Shown: in pieces, positions 6,849 to 16,408 of the stretch | Position numbering within the stretch: the first letter of the stretch is position 1 | How the letters are laid out: each line of letters starts with the position of its first letter | DNA from: an uncultured Poribacteria bacterium | Lineage (GTDB): Bacteria > Poribacteria > WGA-4E > PCPOR2b | DNA: 64,000 bases | Direction of reading: 5' to 3' | Assembly: GCA_958296125.1 (NCBI GenBank) | Contig: OY282444.1 | Location: 310,001-374,000 of the forward strand | The notes under the pieces: model-generated | What the model was told of the DNA's origin: nothing | Seen by the model: the letters and a program-made list of their open reading frames with translations, nothing else | Database searches by the model: none | Translations under genes and position numbers: made by a program

Positions 6849-9215
6849 CTAATTTTCGCCATCAAATAACCGTTCGACACTCAAACTGTCGGTGTCTAAT
6901 TCCTGAACCCAACCCATGACCGCTCTCATCTGCTGAAGCGCATTCTTTTTTTGCAACGCCAATGTCAGATGCCTCCCGGTATCTCTCAGTAAGCCTTTCA
7001 CTTCCTTTGCCGTCGGTGCTATCTCTAGGGCTCTACGATACTCCCCTACAGCGTCCAAAACTGCGTCGCGACCGATATAACACACGGCGAGACTATTTCG
7101 CGCACGGGCGAGGCGATTCCTAATGCGTGGTGAATGTCGGTCATCGACAAACTGCCGCTCAAATTGGGATTCAATTGACAGCAGATTTTGGAAAGCGACA
7201 CTGTTGGTCGGTGCCAGAGCTAACGCGGACTCAAATGCCGCTATCGCTAAAATCGGCTGTTTTTTCACCAGATAAAGATAGCCGATTATGTTGTAAATTT
7301 CTGCGCTTTTCGTCGAGGTGTCGATCCGTTCAAACTCGGCAAGCGCAGCCGTATATTTTCTTTGATTCATGAGTGCATTCCCACGTGCAACGTGAAGATT
7401 TTTTGAGACACTTTCGGCTTGTAAACCCTGAGGTGCATCTTCCGAAAGGCTTGCTAGCTCTGCCTCAGCACTTGAGAAATCGCCAGCACGTTGATAAGTG
7501 TTGATGAGGCTCAAACGGAGGTTCACCTGCTCAGGAGACAGCGCAAGCGCGAGCCGTAACTGATCAATTGCGTCATTGAACTGCCCCTTGGCATCGAGGT
7601 GCTGTGCATAATGGTGGTAGGCAGCAACGAGATTCTTACGAGATTGCCTATCATCAGGCTTCACGGAAAACGCCGACTGGAATGCTCTAATTGCCTGTGG
7701 ATATGCCCCTGTTTTCAGATACAGTTCGCCGAGTAGACTGTGTGCATCAGCGGCATCCGCATCCACCTGAATAAGTTGGAGATAGGCATCGATCGCCTTG
7801 TCGGTATGCCCCGATTCGCGGTGCGCGTTGGCTCGCTTCCACAAAACATCCACCAAGTTGGTATGTGCGACGGTCAGCGTTGGCATCCATTGTAGGGCTT
7901 GCTGATATGCAGAGATTGCCTCTTCCCAACGTTGGGTGTCCGTCAACTGTACACCGTAGTTGCTCAAATATCCTGCGAGATTCTGTTTGATTTCCAGATC
8001 AGCAGGATCGAATTCAAGTGCCTTGCGATACTGCACAATGGCGTTTTTGAGGTCGCCGTCCCTAGCATAACTGTCGCCCATAAGGCGGTACAAAAGCGCA
8101 TCACTAGGCTTGAATTGGAGGGCTTCACCGAAGTATAAAGCCGCTTTCCCATACGCTTTAACGCTCAAAGCCTTAATACCTCGTTCCCGAAATATCTGAT
8201 AAAGGTTATTCCGGGGCATCGGATCGTAGGGGTTCATTTCGAGCGATTTTCGGAAGGCCGCTATGGACTTGTCGGTTTCTCCGTTCCGATAGTACATCAC
8301 GCCCATTGTGTTGTAGTCATTGGACGAAGGCATTTGCTTGAGTGTTTCCTTAAGTAGGTCCACAGCTTGTTGGGAGCGACCAACTCTCTGGTATACTTGT
8401 AGGAGGGTTTCTCGTGCCGGGTGAAAGTCTGGGTTGATTTCAAGACAGGTTTTGAAGCTAGCAGTCGCTGACTCGGTATCTCCTTTGTCGTCGTAGATTG
8501 TCCCTAGCAGGTAATGTGTGCGTGCGTGCGTCGGGTTGATTTCGAGCTGCTTTTTCAAGATGTGAATGGCGATGTCATGTTGAGGCGTGTCTTGCGGCGT
8601 GGCATAGACTTTCAGCAATGTTGCCCGATCCCGAGCGGTTGGACGTTGCGCGATTGATGCCCCAAAACTCACGTCAAGCGGATCGGGACTATGCCCCCAC
8701 AGTCCGAGGGCGTGCCCAAATTCATGCAGGCAAACCGTCCGAATTTCTGCCTGCGGGAGTTTTCCCACCACTGAGGAATCGGGTGGCGAGAGAATGATTT
8801 CGACCGAAAAATCACCGGCAGGGTGACGTGTGAGTTCCGCCTTTCCATAGGGCATATCTGTATTCACCACCCCGCCATATCCCCAACGTACCCGAATGTC
8901 AGCCTCCTCGCTCACTTGCGATTCCTGAAACTGAACCGTTCCATCGGAGACCGTTTCCCATTGCCGCATCGCATACTGTAGCGCGGGAAGATATGCCGCT
9001 GTCTGTAACGCCGGTGTAATGTAAACGGTTATCGGCATATCGACAAAGCGGGTAATCCTACCGTGAGAGAAGACCGTAATTTGATCGAAATAGTCGAGCG
9101 TCCGATCGGTCACCATCCGGCGATGATTGATCGGACGCTCAGCCAAAGCCGAAACGGCGAAAATCAGAAATATGACAGAGAGAACAACGGCTCTAAATGA
9201 GTCATGAATTTTCAT
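6849..9215 (-). CDS. Exported matrixin-like zinc metalloprotease with long TPR array
   Basis: 788 residues from the ATG at 9215, which has AAGGAA upstream and is followed directly by a signal peptide (hydrophobic 9-24, SALAE cleavage). An upstream TTG start at 9278 would hide the signal. Residues 55-180 form a metzincin-type domain with the complete zinc motif HEFGHALGLWGHS (H164, E165, H168, H175). Residues about 215-770 are at least ten tetratricopeptide repeats (for example AIAAFRKSLEMNPYDPMPRN). The protease part suggests cleavage of an extracytoplasmic protein and the TPR part partner binding; the target is unknown. It follows copA on the same strand. Confidence 0.85.
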   Translation of the reverse strand: MKIHDSFRAVVLSVIFLIFAVSALAERPINHRRMVTDRTLDYFDQITVFSHGRITRFVDMPITVYITPALQTAAYLPALQYAMRQWETVSDGTVQFQESQVSEEADIRVRWGYGGVVNTDMPYGKAELTRHPAGDFSVEIILSPPDSSVVGKLPQAEIRTVCLHEFGHALGLWGHSPDPLDVSFGASIAQRPTARDRATLLKVYATPQDTPQHDIAIHILKKQLEINPTHARTHYLLGTIYDDKGDTESATASFKTCLEINPDFHPARETLLQVYQRVGRSQQAVDLLKETLKQMPSSNDYNTMGVMYYRNGETDKSIAAFRKSLEMNPYDPMPRNNLYQIFRERGIKALSVKAYGKAALYFGEALQFKPSDALLYRLMGDSYARDGDLKNAIVQYRKALEFDPADLEIKQNLAGYLSNYGVQLTDTQRWEEAISAYQQALQWMPTLTVAHTNLVDVLWKRANAHRESGHTDKAIDAYLQLIQVDADAADAHSLLGELYLKTGAYPQAIRAFQSAFSVKPDDRQSRKNLVAAYHHYAQHLDAKGQFNDAIDQLRLALALSPEQVNLRLSLINTYQRAGDFSSAEAELASLSEDAPQGLQAESVSKNLHVARGNALMNQRKYTAALAEFERIDTSTKSAEIYNIIGYLYLVKKQPILAIAAFESALALAPTNSVAFQNLLSIESQFERQFVDDRHSPRIRNRLARARNSLAVCYIGRDAVLDAVGEYRRALEIAPTAKEVKGLLRDTGRHLTLALQKKNALQQMRAVMGWVQELDTDSLSVERLFDGEN

Positions 9216-9278
9216 CTGGTTTTTTCCTTGTGGAATCGAACTTTCACAAAGGCAGAATAACAGTAAATCAACCATCAA

Positions 9279-11672
9279 TCACCGTTTCATTCGTAAACTA
9301 TTCGCGACGACGGTCACACTGCTAAAGGCCATGGCGAAGGCAGCCAACACCGGATGTAGGGCGCGCAGCATCATCGGTAGGAAGGTGAGCGGGTGAAGCA
9401 CGCCCACTGCTACCGGGATAAGGAGGACATTGTAAAAAAAAGCCCAGAACAGATTCTGCCTGATGACGCGCATCGTTGCCTTGCTAAGAGCGATTGCTTG
9501 CGGCACCGACCGGAGATCACCGCGTATCAGGGTAACATCAGCCGCTTCCATCGCCACATCAGTGCCTGTGCCGATGGCAATGCCCACATCAGCCTGGGCT
9601 AACGCCGGTGCGTCGTTGATGCCGTCACCGACCATCGCCACGCGTCCGATAGCTTGAGATTTCTGCGTTGGGTTCAGCGGATCACAGCCGGGTGAACGGT
9701 ATAGTGTCGGGTCGTTTTGTAGTTTCTTCACTTCCGCCGCTTTATCCTCCGGCAAGACTTCAGCGAGGATCCGGTCAACTCCGAGAGCGTTGCCAACTGC
9801 TTCAGCCGTGGCTCGATTATCGCCTGTGACCATCACAACTTGCAAACCCAGACGGTGCATCTGGGCGATGGCTTCTTTGGAGCCCGGCTTGATGGTATCC
9901 GCGACAGCAATCAACCCCGTAGCCTCGCCATCAATAGCGATCCAGATTGCGCTCTTTGGGTGCGCCTGTAGCTTTTCAGCTTCGATCTCCAAACCGTTGA
10001 GATTAATACGCTGCTCGTTCATCATTTTGAGATTGCCCAAGGCGACTTGATGCCCTTCGACTTGAGCGATAACACCATGTCCAGCTAAGGCTTCAAACCG
10101 CGAAGGCTCTGTCAGTGACAGTCCGCGTGCCTGCGCCGCCCGCACGATGGTTTCACCGATCGGATGTTCGCTCCCTCGCTCTGCCGAAGCGGCCAGCCAT
10201 AGGATTGCAGCTTCGGCTTTCTGCCTTTCTTCCATCCTTCCTCCGGTCCCTGACTGAGAGTCCAAGCCCTCTCTTGTATTCTCTAATGCCTTAATGATAA
10301 CGTTTGGAGCATTACCTTCAGCAATCACCACGTCCGTCACCGACGGCTCACCGGCAGTAATTGTGCCGGTCTTATCGAGGATAACCACCTTGAGCGAATG
10401 GGCGAGTTCAAGTGCCTCGCTATCTTTGAAGAGGATGCCCTGTTCTGCCCCTCTGCTTGTGCCGACCATAATGGCGGTCGGTGTGGCGAGCCCAAGTGTG
10501 CAAGGGCAAGCAATGACCAGCACCGCTACCATCCGGATCATTGATGGCGTAAAACCAGCGTCCATGACAAACCACCAGACTAACAGCGTGAAAGTTGCAA
10601 TTGCAATGACAGCTGGCACAAAGATGCCCGCTACCCGATCGGCAAGTCGCTGAATTGGTGCTTTGCTCCCTTGTGCCGCTTGGACGAGCCGGATAATCTG
10701 TGCGAGCGCGGTCTCTGCCCCGACCTGGTTTGCTTCAAACTTGAGCCTGCCCTGTTTATTGATAGTTGCACCAATCACCGCATCACCCTTCCCCTTATCC
10801 ACTGGTATGCTCTCTCCGGTAAGCATACTCTCGTCAACAGCGGAGTTGCCCTCAATGATAACCCCATCAACAGGAATCTTTTCCCCTGGGCGCACGATGA
10901 CTACATCACCGACAACCACCTGCTCAATGGGAATGTCAATCTCTTCACTGTTACGCACAACGCGGGCTGTTTTCGCTCGCAAACCCATCAACTTTTTGAT
11001 GGCGGCACCGGTCCGATCCTTCGCACGGACCTCTAGCAATTTACCGAGTTTGATAAGGGTAATAATAACCGCCGAGGTTTCAAAATAGACATGGCTGCCT
11101 AAGGCGGTGCTGCCCAGCGTCAACGCAATGGTGACAGGCAAGCTGTAAAAGAAGGCAGCGGATGAACCCATCGCAACCAGCACGTCCATGTTGGCCGCAC
11201 CGTTGCACAGTGCTTTGAAGCCACCTGTGTAATAGTCCCAACCGACGTAAAATTGCACCGGCGCAGCCAAGGCGAACATCAACCAGCTACCCCAAAGGGC
11301 ATCAGACCAAGTTCCCAGCAGCGCAAAGTCGCGAGCCATGCTGAAAAGGAAGAGGGGGAGAGAGCAAGCGACACCGGTCCAAAACTTGCGCGTTTGATCG
11401 TGGATTTCGGTTTCGCGGGCAGCCTGCTCGGCCTCCGCTAGTTGGTCTGCCTCCGCTTTGATGACACCGTAGCCTGCCCCTTTAATGGCGGCAATGAGAT
11501 CCGTGGATGTCACCTGACCGGGGAGGTAGGCTATCTGTGCCTGCTCTGTAGCGAAATTTACCCTCGCAGAGACGACCCCCGGTTGCATCTTGTTAAGCAC
11601 CTTTTCGACCGTCGCCGCACAGTTGACGCAGTTCATCCCTGTTATGGGCAGTGTCACCTGTTTTTCAGTCAT
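9279..11672 (-). CDS. copA: Copper-translocating P1B-type ATPase
   Basis: 797 residues. It has an N-terminal heavy-metal-associated domain with GMNCVNC (C15, C18), eight predicted membrane helices, the CPC metal site ([12 protein letters not shown], about 388), the phosphorylation motif DKTGTIT (about 432), the SEHP nucleotide-binding motif and [12 protein letters not shown] (about 677). The CPC and HMA sites fit Cu+ export from the cytoplasm. Start: GGAGGATAATGCT precedes the ATG. Two segments look inserted relative to the family: about 26 residues before [14 protein letters not shown], and about 25 residues ([14 protein letters not shown]) just before VAMVGDG. The second contains a dispersed repeat also found between gspG and gspH. 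Confidence 0.95.
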   Translation of the reverse strand: MTEKQVTLPITGMNCVNCAATVEKVLNKMQPGVVSARVNFATEQAQIAYLPGQVTSTDLIAAIKGAGYGVIKAEADQLAEAEQAARETEIHDQTRKFWTGVACSLPLFLFSMARDFALLGTWSDALWGSWLMFALAAPVQFYVGWDYYTGGFKALCNGAANMDVLVAMGSSAAFFYSLPVTIALTLGSTALGSHVYFETSAVIITLIKLGKLLEVRAKDRTGAAIKKLMGLRAKTARVVRNSEEIDIPIEQVVVGDVVIVRPGEKIPVDGVIIEGNSAVDESMLTGESIPVDKGKGDAVIGATINKQGRLKFEANQVGAETALAQIIRLVQAAQGSKAPIQRLADRVAGIFVPAVIAIATFTLLVWWFVMDAGFTPSMIRMVAVLVIACPCTLGLATPTAIMVGTSRGAEQGILFKDSEALELAHSLKVVILDKTGTITAGEPSVTDVVIAEGNAPNVIIKALENTREGLDSQSGTGGRMEERQKAEAAILWLAASAERGSEHPIGETIVRAAQARGLSLTEPSRFEALAGHGVIAQVEGHQVALGNLKMMNEQRINLNGLEIEAEKLQAHPKSAIWIAIDGEATGLIAVADTIKPGSKEAIAQMHRLGLQVVMVTGDNRATAEAVGNALGVDRILAEVLPEDKAAEVKKLQNDPTLYRSPGCDPLNPTQKSQAIGRVAMVGDGINDAPALAQADVGIAIGTGTDVAMEAADVTLIRGDLRSVPQAIALSKATMRVIRQNLFWAFFYNVLLIPVAVGVLHPLTFLPMMLRALHPVLAAFAMAFSSVTVVANSLRMKR
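9675..9713. repeat. Dispersed repeat inside copA
   Basis: CAGCGGATCACAG (9675-9687) and ATAGTGTCGGGTC (9701-9713) both recur near 37611-37655, there in the other relative order and with the second motif inverted. It lies in the segment of CopA that looks inserted before the VGDGIND motif. Confidence 0.5.
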
Positions 11673-11744
11673 AGCATTATCCTCCTACGCTTCAGCGGGG
11701 AATTGACACAGCACCAGCTTTGATTCTCTCATCAGTTCAGTCTG

Positions 11745-12329
11745 CTAAATTCGCCCTTCATACGCTGAAATTTGCTCATCGAACTGCAACGTCCAGTCGA
11801 TTTCATCCAGCCCATTCAACAAGCAGTGCTTCTCAAAATCACCAACCTCGAAAGGGTGAGAGGTCCCATCAGGTTGAACCACTTGCTGTGCTTCCAAATC
11901 AATCATCAACCTATACCCTCCCTGTCCTTCAATCTGCTTCATCAGGTCCGCAGTAACCTTGTCCGGTAGGGAGATGGGTAGGATGCCATTTTTATAGCAG
12001 TTGTTGCGGAAGATGTCCGCGAATGAAGGCGCGATAATCGCCTTGAACCCGTACTGCTGAAGTGCCCACGGCGCGTGTTCCCGCGAACTACCGCAGCCAA
12101 AATTTGCCCCAGCAACCAGAATACTCGCCTCTTGATAACGGGGTTCATTCAGGACAAAGTCTGGATTGGAGTCCCCATTATCCAGAAAACGCCAGTCGTA
12201 AAACAGGAACTGCCCAAACCCGGTGCGCTCAATCCGTTTGAGAAACTGTTTGGGAATAATCTGATCGGTGTCCACATTCAGCCGATTCAACGGTGCTGCA
12301 AGTCCAACATGCTCTTTGAATGCTTCCAT
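11745..12329 (-). CDS. leuD: 3-isopropylmalate dehydratase small subunit
   Basis: 194 residues, the usual length. [20 protein letters not shown] and [13 protein letters not shown] are the LeuD start, [14 protein letters not shown] is the substrate-binding swivel-domain motif, and [17 protein letters not shown] is also diagnostic. With LeuC it isomerises 2- to 3-isopropylmalate in leucine synthesis. I chose the ATG at 12329 because AAGGAGAT stands just before it; the ATG six codons upstream lacks a site. No leuC is adjacent, so the two subunits are encoded apart here. Confidence 0.93.
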   Translation of the reverse strand: MEAFKEHVGLAAPLNRLNVDTDQIIPKQFLKRIERTGFGQFLFYDWRFLDNGDSNPDFVLNEPRYQEASILVAGANFGCGSSREHAPWALQQYGFKAIIAPSFADIFRNNCYKNGILPISLPDKVTADLMKQIEGQGGYRLMIDLEAQQVVQPDGTSHPFEVGDFEKHCLLNGLDEIDWTLQFDEQISAYEGRI

Positions 12330-12423
12330 GATTTGTATCTCCTTCAAAGGTATCAGTTATAATTAACCCAAGTTGCTATCTATCGGTTTTCTGTTAAAGC
12401 TGAAGTACTCTGCCTTTCGCTCT

Positions 12424-12450
12424 AGTTGCTTTGAATCCCGACCTTGTCGG
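12424..12450. repeat. Palindromic element, intergenic variant
   Basis: Shares AGTTGCTTTGAATCCCGA with the copy inside the flavoenzyme gene at 49934, but has the palindrome core CCGACCTTGTCGG in place of CCCGATGCAATCGGG. Confidence 0.6.
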
Positions 12451-12486
12451 AGAGGAGCGATATGTATAGGGTTCGCCAGTTCAATT

Positions 12487-12513
12487 AACCAATGAACTTC
12501 TGAACTAATGAAC
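12487..12513. repeat. Dispersed 27-bp repeat, copy 2
   Basis: Matches 4052-4078 with one base difference. Confidence 0.5.
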
Positions 12514-12665
12514 CAACAAAAAGTCCCAGCAGGGCGACAAGTGTATAGCAATCCTGTAAATCCAGATTCAGATGTGCAGCGTAGCGAGAAGTTTCTTCTT
12601 ACGCTTCACGCTTTATTTGGTTATTATATCAGCTTTCAGGTAGAAAAGGTAGAGAGCGGTGATAT

Positions 12666-14717
12666 TTACCGACTGAACTGCTGGGCGACAAAGACCAAAT
12701 CCAGAATGTTGACAACCCCATCGCCATTAGGGTCAGGGGCGGATTCACCCAAGCCGTTGGCGACCTGCACCAAATCCAAGATGTTGATGTTTCCATCGCC
12801 GTTGACATCGGCGAAACTTTTGCCCTTGAGGTAGATTTCGCCATCGAGGTCGGGGAGCAGATGGGTGGTGCTTCGTTTGCTACTGGATATCCCTGCAGTC
12901 AATTGAGGGAGGGAGATAGTTTGGGCGTTCCCACTGCGGTTATAGACCGCCCAACCGTTGGTGAACTCGCGGATAAAGATGCCGGGAATGTTTTGATACT
13001 GTTGGGCTTTCTGGCCAATAGGGCGACCGAGGTCGGCATCCCAGAAGGAATACCACCAGTGTTCATGCCCAGGCCCCCACGGGTAAGGACAATCATCGCA
13101 TACGCGGACGGCACCCATCCCAGTATTGTACATCACATACCCGTCGGAATGGGTCAGGCTCATCGTGGTAAACACCCGCATCCAGCGGCGATTCTCTGGG
13201 CTGTCCGGCGGTTCTGTAGGGATGCCCCACCCCTCCAAGCAGTTAATCTGTGGGGGTCTTAAGTTTTGCTCTGACCAGAGGAGGGTGCTTTCAATTTCAG
13301 CAAGCCCCTCGTGGACGTATCCGCCGGGAGATTCAAATAGATACTCGTTATCAGAGCCAGTCTCCATGAAGGTGCCGTTGATATACGCTGTATAACGTGT
13401 TGCTTTGGATCTGTTGGTATTGATTAAAATTAGAAAGTCATCACGAACTGATGAACGGACGGAGCGGAAAATGTTGAGGTTTGCACTAATAATTTCTTCA
13501 TCGGAGACGGGATAATGCTCTCTTCCTACGAAGCCGGTCCCATTGTGGTTGAAACCATCAAACATGACACCATCGTAAAAACCGCATTTCTCCGCAGCAA
13601 CGATACGCTTTACAATCAGATCTTGGACTTCGGGCTTCAAGAAATTGATGAGAGGACTGCCGCTTACTCTTCTGGCAATTTCGCCGTTCTCATCCTTCAA
13701 CCAGAAGTCAGAATTGGGTGGAAAAGCGTCATCTGTAAAATGGGAGTGGAGGTCAATGGTCAATAAAAAAATCATATTGGGGTTTAGGTCAATCCGTCGC
13801 TGGTGAGTTTGGCGCGCATTGGAAAGGCTACCCGCCAACGACGTGGCGAGCCCCTCAGCGGGTTCCCTTGTGGTGATAGCCCAACTCAACCCAAAATATG
13901 GGCTGAAATGCAAGTCATGAAGGGCAACGCGTTGGTCCTCTGTCAGGGAGTCTAATCCAACGACATGATCCCACGCCTGGAAGACGGAAGGGAAAGTTCG
14001 ATTTTCGATTCGCTCTCTAACGGGTGGGAGGAGTGGCGGGATGTCGCACACTTCATCGTAGTGGAATTCAATGAGGTTAAGTCCCAGGAGGGGAGTGAAA
14101 TCGGCGACAAGGTTCCCCGTTATGTAGAGGTTTTCAAGGTTGGGGTGGTTGGCAAGTGGCGTGAGGTCGCCGACTTGATTGTGCGTTAATATCAGTGTTC
14201 TTAATTCTGTCAAGTTGGCAAGTGGTGTGAGGTCTTTTATTCGGTTGCCAAACAGATCTAATGTCTGCAACTGAATCAAACCCGCCAACGGCTCAAGGTT
14301 TTCTATAGCGTTAGCAGCCAAGTTTAAGTGGGTGAGGTTTATGAGGTTGGCAAGCGGGGCGATATCCTTCACCTGAGTGTTATAGAGGCTCAGCGCGGTG
14401 AGATTCACCAAACTGGCTAACGGTTGGATATCCCAGATTTGATTTCCACCTAAGTCTAAGAAGTCTAAGTTTGTGGCAGACTCAAGACCTGAGAGGTCTT
14501 GGATACCCTGGTCCACAGCGTATAACCCCGTCAGTCGTAACATCTGCTGTTTTGTAATCGGATTATTTGGGTTTAAAACCACTGGGAGTTGGAGTTCTTC
14601 TCGGATGGCGGCTTTGAGGTTAGGGTCGGGGATTTCGACGACCTGAGCGGAGGCATGGGTAACAGTAACGAGAAGGGTTACTATCACCAAGAGGCGCAGG
14701 GATTCATGGTAACTCAT
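12666..14717 (-). CDS. Secreted LRR / glycosidase-like / dockerin protein
   Basis: 683 residues with a signal peptide (hydrophobic about 8-20, HASAQ). Residues 25-215 are leucine-rich repeats of the 22-residue internalin kind (LTALSLYNTQVKDIAPLANL, LTHLNLAANAIENLEPLAGL). Residues about 230-600 resemble a TIM-barrel glycosidase of the hypothetical family 15 type, including GFYDGVMFDGFNHNG as a likely strand-4 acidic motif. The C-terminus carries two dockerin type I repeats, DVNGDGNINILDLVQVA and DPNGDGVVNILDLVFVA, each a Ca2+-binding F-hand loop. Dockerins dock to cohesins, which suggests assembly at the cell surface or in a matrix. Catalysis is unproven. No cohesin is encoded in this window. 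Confidence 0.8.
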   Translation of the reverse strand: MSYHESLRLLVIVTLLVTVTHASAQVVEIPDPNLKAAIREELQLPVVLNPNNPITKQQMLRLTGLYAVDQGIQDLSGLESATNLDFLDLGGNQIWDIQPLASLVNLTALSLYNTQVKDIAPLANLINLTHLNLAANAIENLEPLAGLIQLQTLDLFGNRIKDLTPLANLTELRTLILTHNQVGDLTPLANHPNLENLYITGNLVADFTPLLGLNLIEFHYDEVCDIPPLLPPVRERIENRTFPSVFQAWDHVVGLDSLTEDQRVALHDLHFSPYFGLSWAITTREPAEGLATSLAGSLSNARQTHQRRIDLNPNMIFLLTIDLHSHFTDDAFPPNSDFWLKDENGEIARRVSGSPLINFLKPEVQDLIVKRIVAAEKCGFYDGVMFDGFNHNGTGFVGREHYPVSDEEIISANLNIFRSVRSSVRDDFLILINTNRSKATRYTAYINGTFMETGSDNEYLFESPGGYVHEGLAEIESTLLWSEQNLRPPQINCLEGWGIPTEPPDSPENRRWMRVFTTMSLTHSDGYVMYNTGMGAVRVCDDCPYPWGPGHEHWWYSFWDADLGRPIGQKAQQYQNIPGIFIREFTNGWAVYNRSGNAQTISLPQLTAGISSSKRSTTHLLPDLDGEIYLKGKSFADVNGDGNINILDLVQVANGLGESAPDPNGDGVVNILDLVFVAQQFSR

Positions 14718-14847
14718 TTATTTGGCTCATTCGTTTACTGATTCATTATTATCTTGTTAATCCTTCAATTCTGAAAATCCTGATTCAGATAATTGCACGT
14801 AGGTTGGGTTGAACAGAAGAATAAAAAAATGACAAGCCTTCCCCTTG

Positions 14848-15000
14848 CTTGACACCAGCCTCGGCGCAGGCGATTACCACATCGGGATGGTGCGCTGTCG
14901 GAAGGATTGCCGAAACAGTGTCGGGAACTGCTCTGGCGAACAGGTCATTTAGTGTATCAAAGACGGTTTCGACACCGTATCGGTCGGCAAATAGGCGAAA
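14848..15000 (-). pseudogene. Fragment of a Gfo/Idh/MocA-type oxidoreductase gene
   Basis: In one minus-strand frame, FADRYGVETVFDTLNDLFAR is followed by ILPTAHHPDVVIACAEAGVK. This is the end of the NAD(P)-binding half of Gfo/Idh proteins, up to the point where the EKP motif should follow. The start with its GxGxxG loop and everything after are missing. It abuts the 3' end of the 448-residue gene, so a deletion probably fused the two loci. Confidence 0.55.
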
Positions 15001-15019
15001 CGGAGACAGGGGGGACTCA

Positions 15020-16366
15020 CTACGATCGGGAAGGTTTTCTGCCGCCGCTGAACGCATCTGGCTTCTGGGTGTCGGAGGGCCAATATCCGCTGGGATCTTC
15101 CTGCCACAGATTCCCGCACAACCCGGAAATGACCCGCCATTCTGTCGCACCGAGGTCTGGATCTGGGTGAAAGAGAAAGCGCTTCAAGCCGGCACGTTCC
15201 GAGGTCGTCAAGATGTTGTGAAGGTCTCTTGCTGTCATCGCGTCACCGGCGTGAGGGCTGCGGCCGGTAGACACCCAAGCGACCACTTTATCATCGTCCC
15301 CAATCGCCTCTAGTGCACGTCGGGTTTCACCCCACACGACCTCTGAGAAGAACGCCTCAGGGAACCCCAACTCCATATCCATCAGCGAGTGCACGCCTGG
15401 CAGTTCAATGCCAAATAGCGATGTTACCACCGCAAAACAATCTGCTTCTGTTAATGTGGGATTCCACTCGGACAGTTTCTGGACCCAACGTGCAATCGTT
15501 CCGTACATCCCATCAAAGCCTCGGTGCCAGAAGTAGTGCTTGGGGAAGATGTAGTCAAAAAGCGATGCCATCTGTTGATAGTTCTGTGCGGTGAGCGAAG
15601 AAAAGGTCGCCGTGCGCGGGATGCCTCCCAGTTCCACCTTGCGGTTCAATTGGTTGAGTTGAGCGCGTACAGCCTGCATATAACCCAACGCGGTTTGTTG
15701 GCGGGTCCGCAGCCAGTAGAGCATCTCCTCATTGATGTCAAATAACGTCAGTGCTGCCAACATCCCACCCGGTGCATGATACCGCACCAGCGACGGTGTC
15801 AGGTTGTGAAGCCGCTCCCGTAAGTGTGCGATGCCCCGCTCCAAACGGGGGATATCCTTTCCTAAAGCCGCGAAACGATGCCGCTCATGCTCACGGATTT
15901 CAAGCAACTCTCCGCCGTGATGGAAGGCTAATTCGTAGTGTTGTTCCCCGGGCCCATCTATGATAACACCGTGTGCTTGGGGGTAAGCGTTCATCGTGTC
16001 CTGAACGCTGGCGGCAAATCCCGCCGCACCATAAGGATCTTCTTCCAACGGGCGTGTTCCGCCACCTCCGGGGACGCTGAAGGTCATAATATGCCAATCG
16101 CGCGAGGCAGCATCGTCTAACATGGCGTGCAGTTGCTTCTCTTTCTCCAAATCACGTGGGGCTTCCGGCGGTGGGCTCACCCCGAACGATTTGTACACCT
16201 CCAGATCAGGGGCAAAAGTCGGAATCGATGTGCCATCATCCTGCATGAACTGCAAATAACCGAACACGATGCCACGTACACCCCCATCCTCCCAAGCGTC
16301 GAATGTCCGTCGGTAATCGGGGAGCCAATGTTCGAGTGGGCTATGGGTAAAAATCCACGGTATCAT
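15020..16366 (-). CDS. Uncharacterised 448-residue protein
   Basis: No signal peptide or membrane helix. An AAGGAGA ribosome-binding site precedes the ATG. The alternation of strands and helices with short acidic motifs (GVIIDGPGEQHYEL, FDYIFPKHYFWHRGFDG, VVAWVSTGRSPHAGDAMTA) suggests a TIM barrel of the kind seen in carbohydrate-active or amidohydrolase-like proteins, but I recognise no family. The last residues after about 430 (PSGYWPSDTQKPDAFSGGRK) may be altered, because the sequence just downstream is a fragment of a different gene. Confidence 0.6.
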   Translation of the reverse strand: MIPWIFTHSPLEHWLPDYRRTFDAWEDGGVRGIVFGYLQFMQDDGTSIPTFAPDLEVYKSFGVSPPPEAPRDLEKEKQLHAMLDDAASRDWHIMTFSVPGGGGTRPLEEDPYGAAGFAASVQDTMNAYPQAHGVIIDGPGEQHYELAFHHGGELLEIREHERHRFAALGKDIPRLERGIAHLRERLHNLTPSLVRYHAPGGMLAALTLFDINEEMLYWLRTRQQTALGYMQAVRAQLNQLNRKVELGGIPRTATFSSLTAQNYQQMASLFDYIFPKHYFWHRGFDGMYGTIARWVQKLSEWNPTLTEADCFAVVTSLFGIELPGVHSLMDMELGFPEAFFSEVVWGETRRALEAIGDDDKVVAWVSTGRSPHAGDAMTARDLHNILTTSERAGLKRFLFHPDPDLGATEWRVISGLCGNLWQEDPSGYWPSDTQKPDAFSGGRKPSRS

Positions 16367-16408
16367 AGAGAATCTCCTTCGGTTGAACGATTTACTTACG
16401 GAGCACTA

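Larger units (their letters stand above)
12348..12665. other. Intergenic region with repeat debris
   Basis: A 318-base gap after the dockerin gene's stop and before leuD. It contains a palindromic-element copy (12424-12450) and the second copy of the 27-bp repeat (12487-12513). A segment with ATCCTGTAAATCC near 12551 also matches the region near 3994. No coding frame or clear terminator was seen. Confidence 0.5.

Noticed and set aside
10294-11088. Long plus-strand frames within copA
   Set aside because: They are shadows of the minus-strand copA codons; CopA motifs are continuous and complete.
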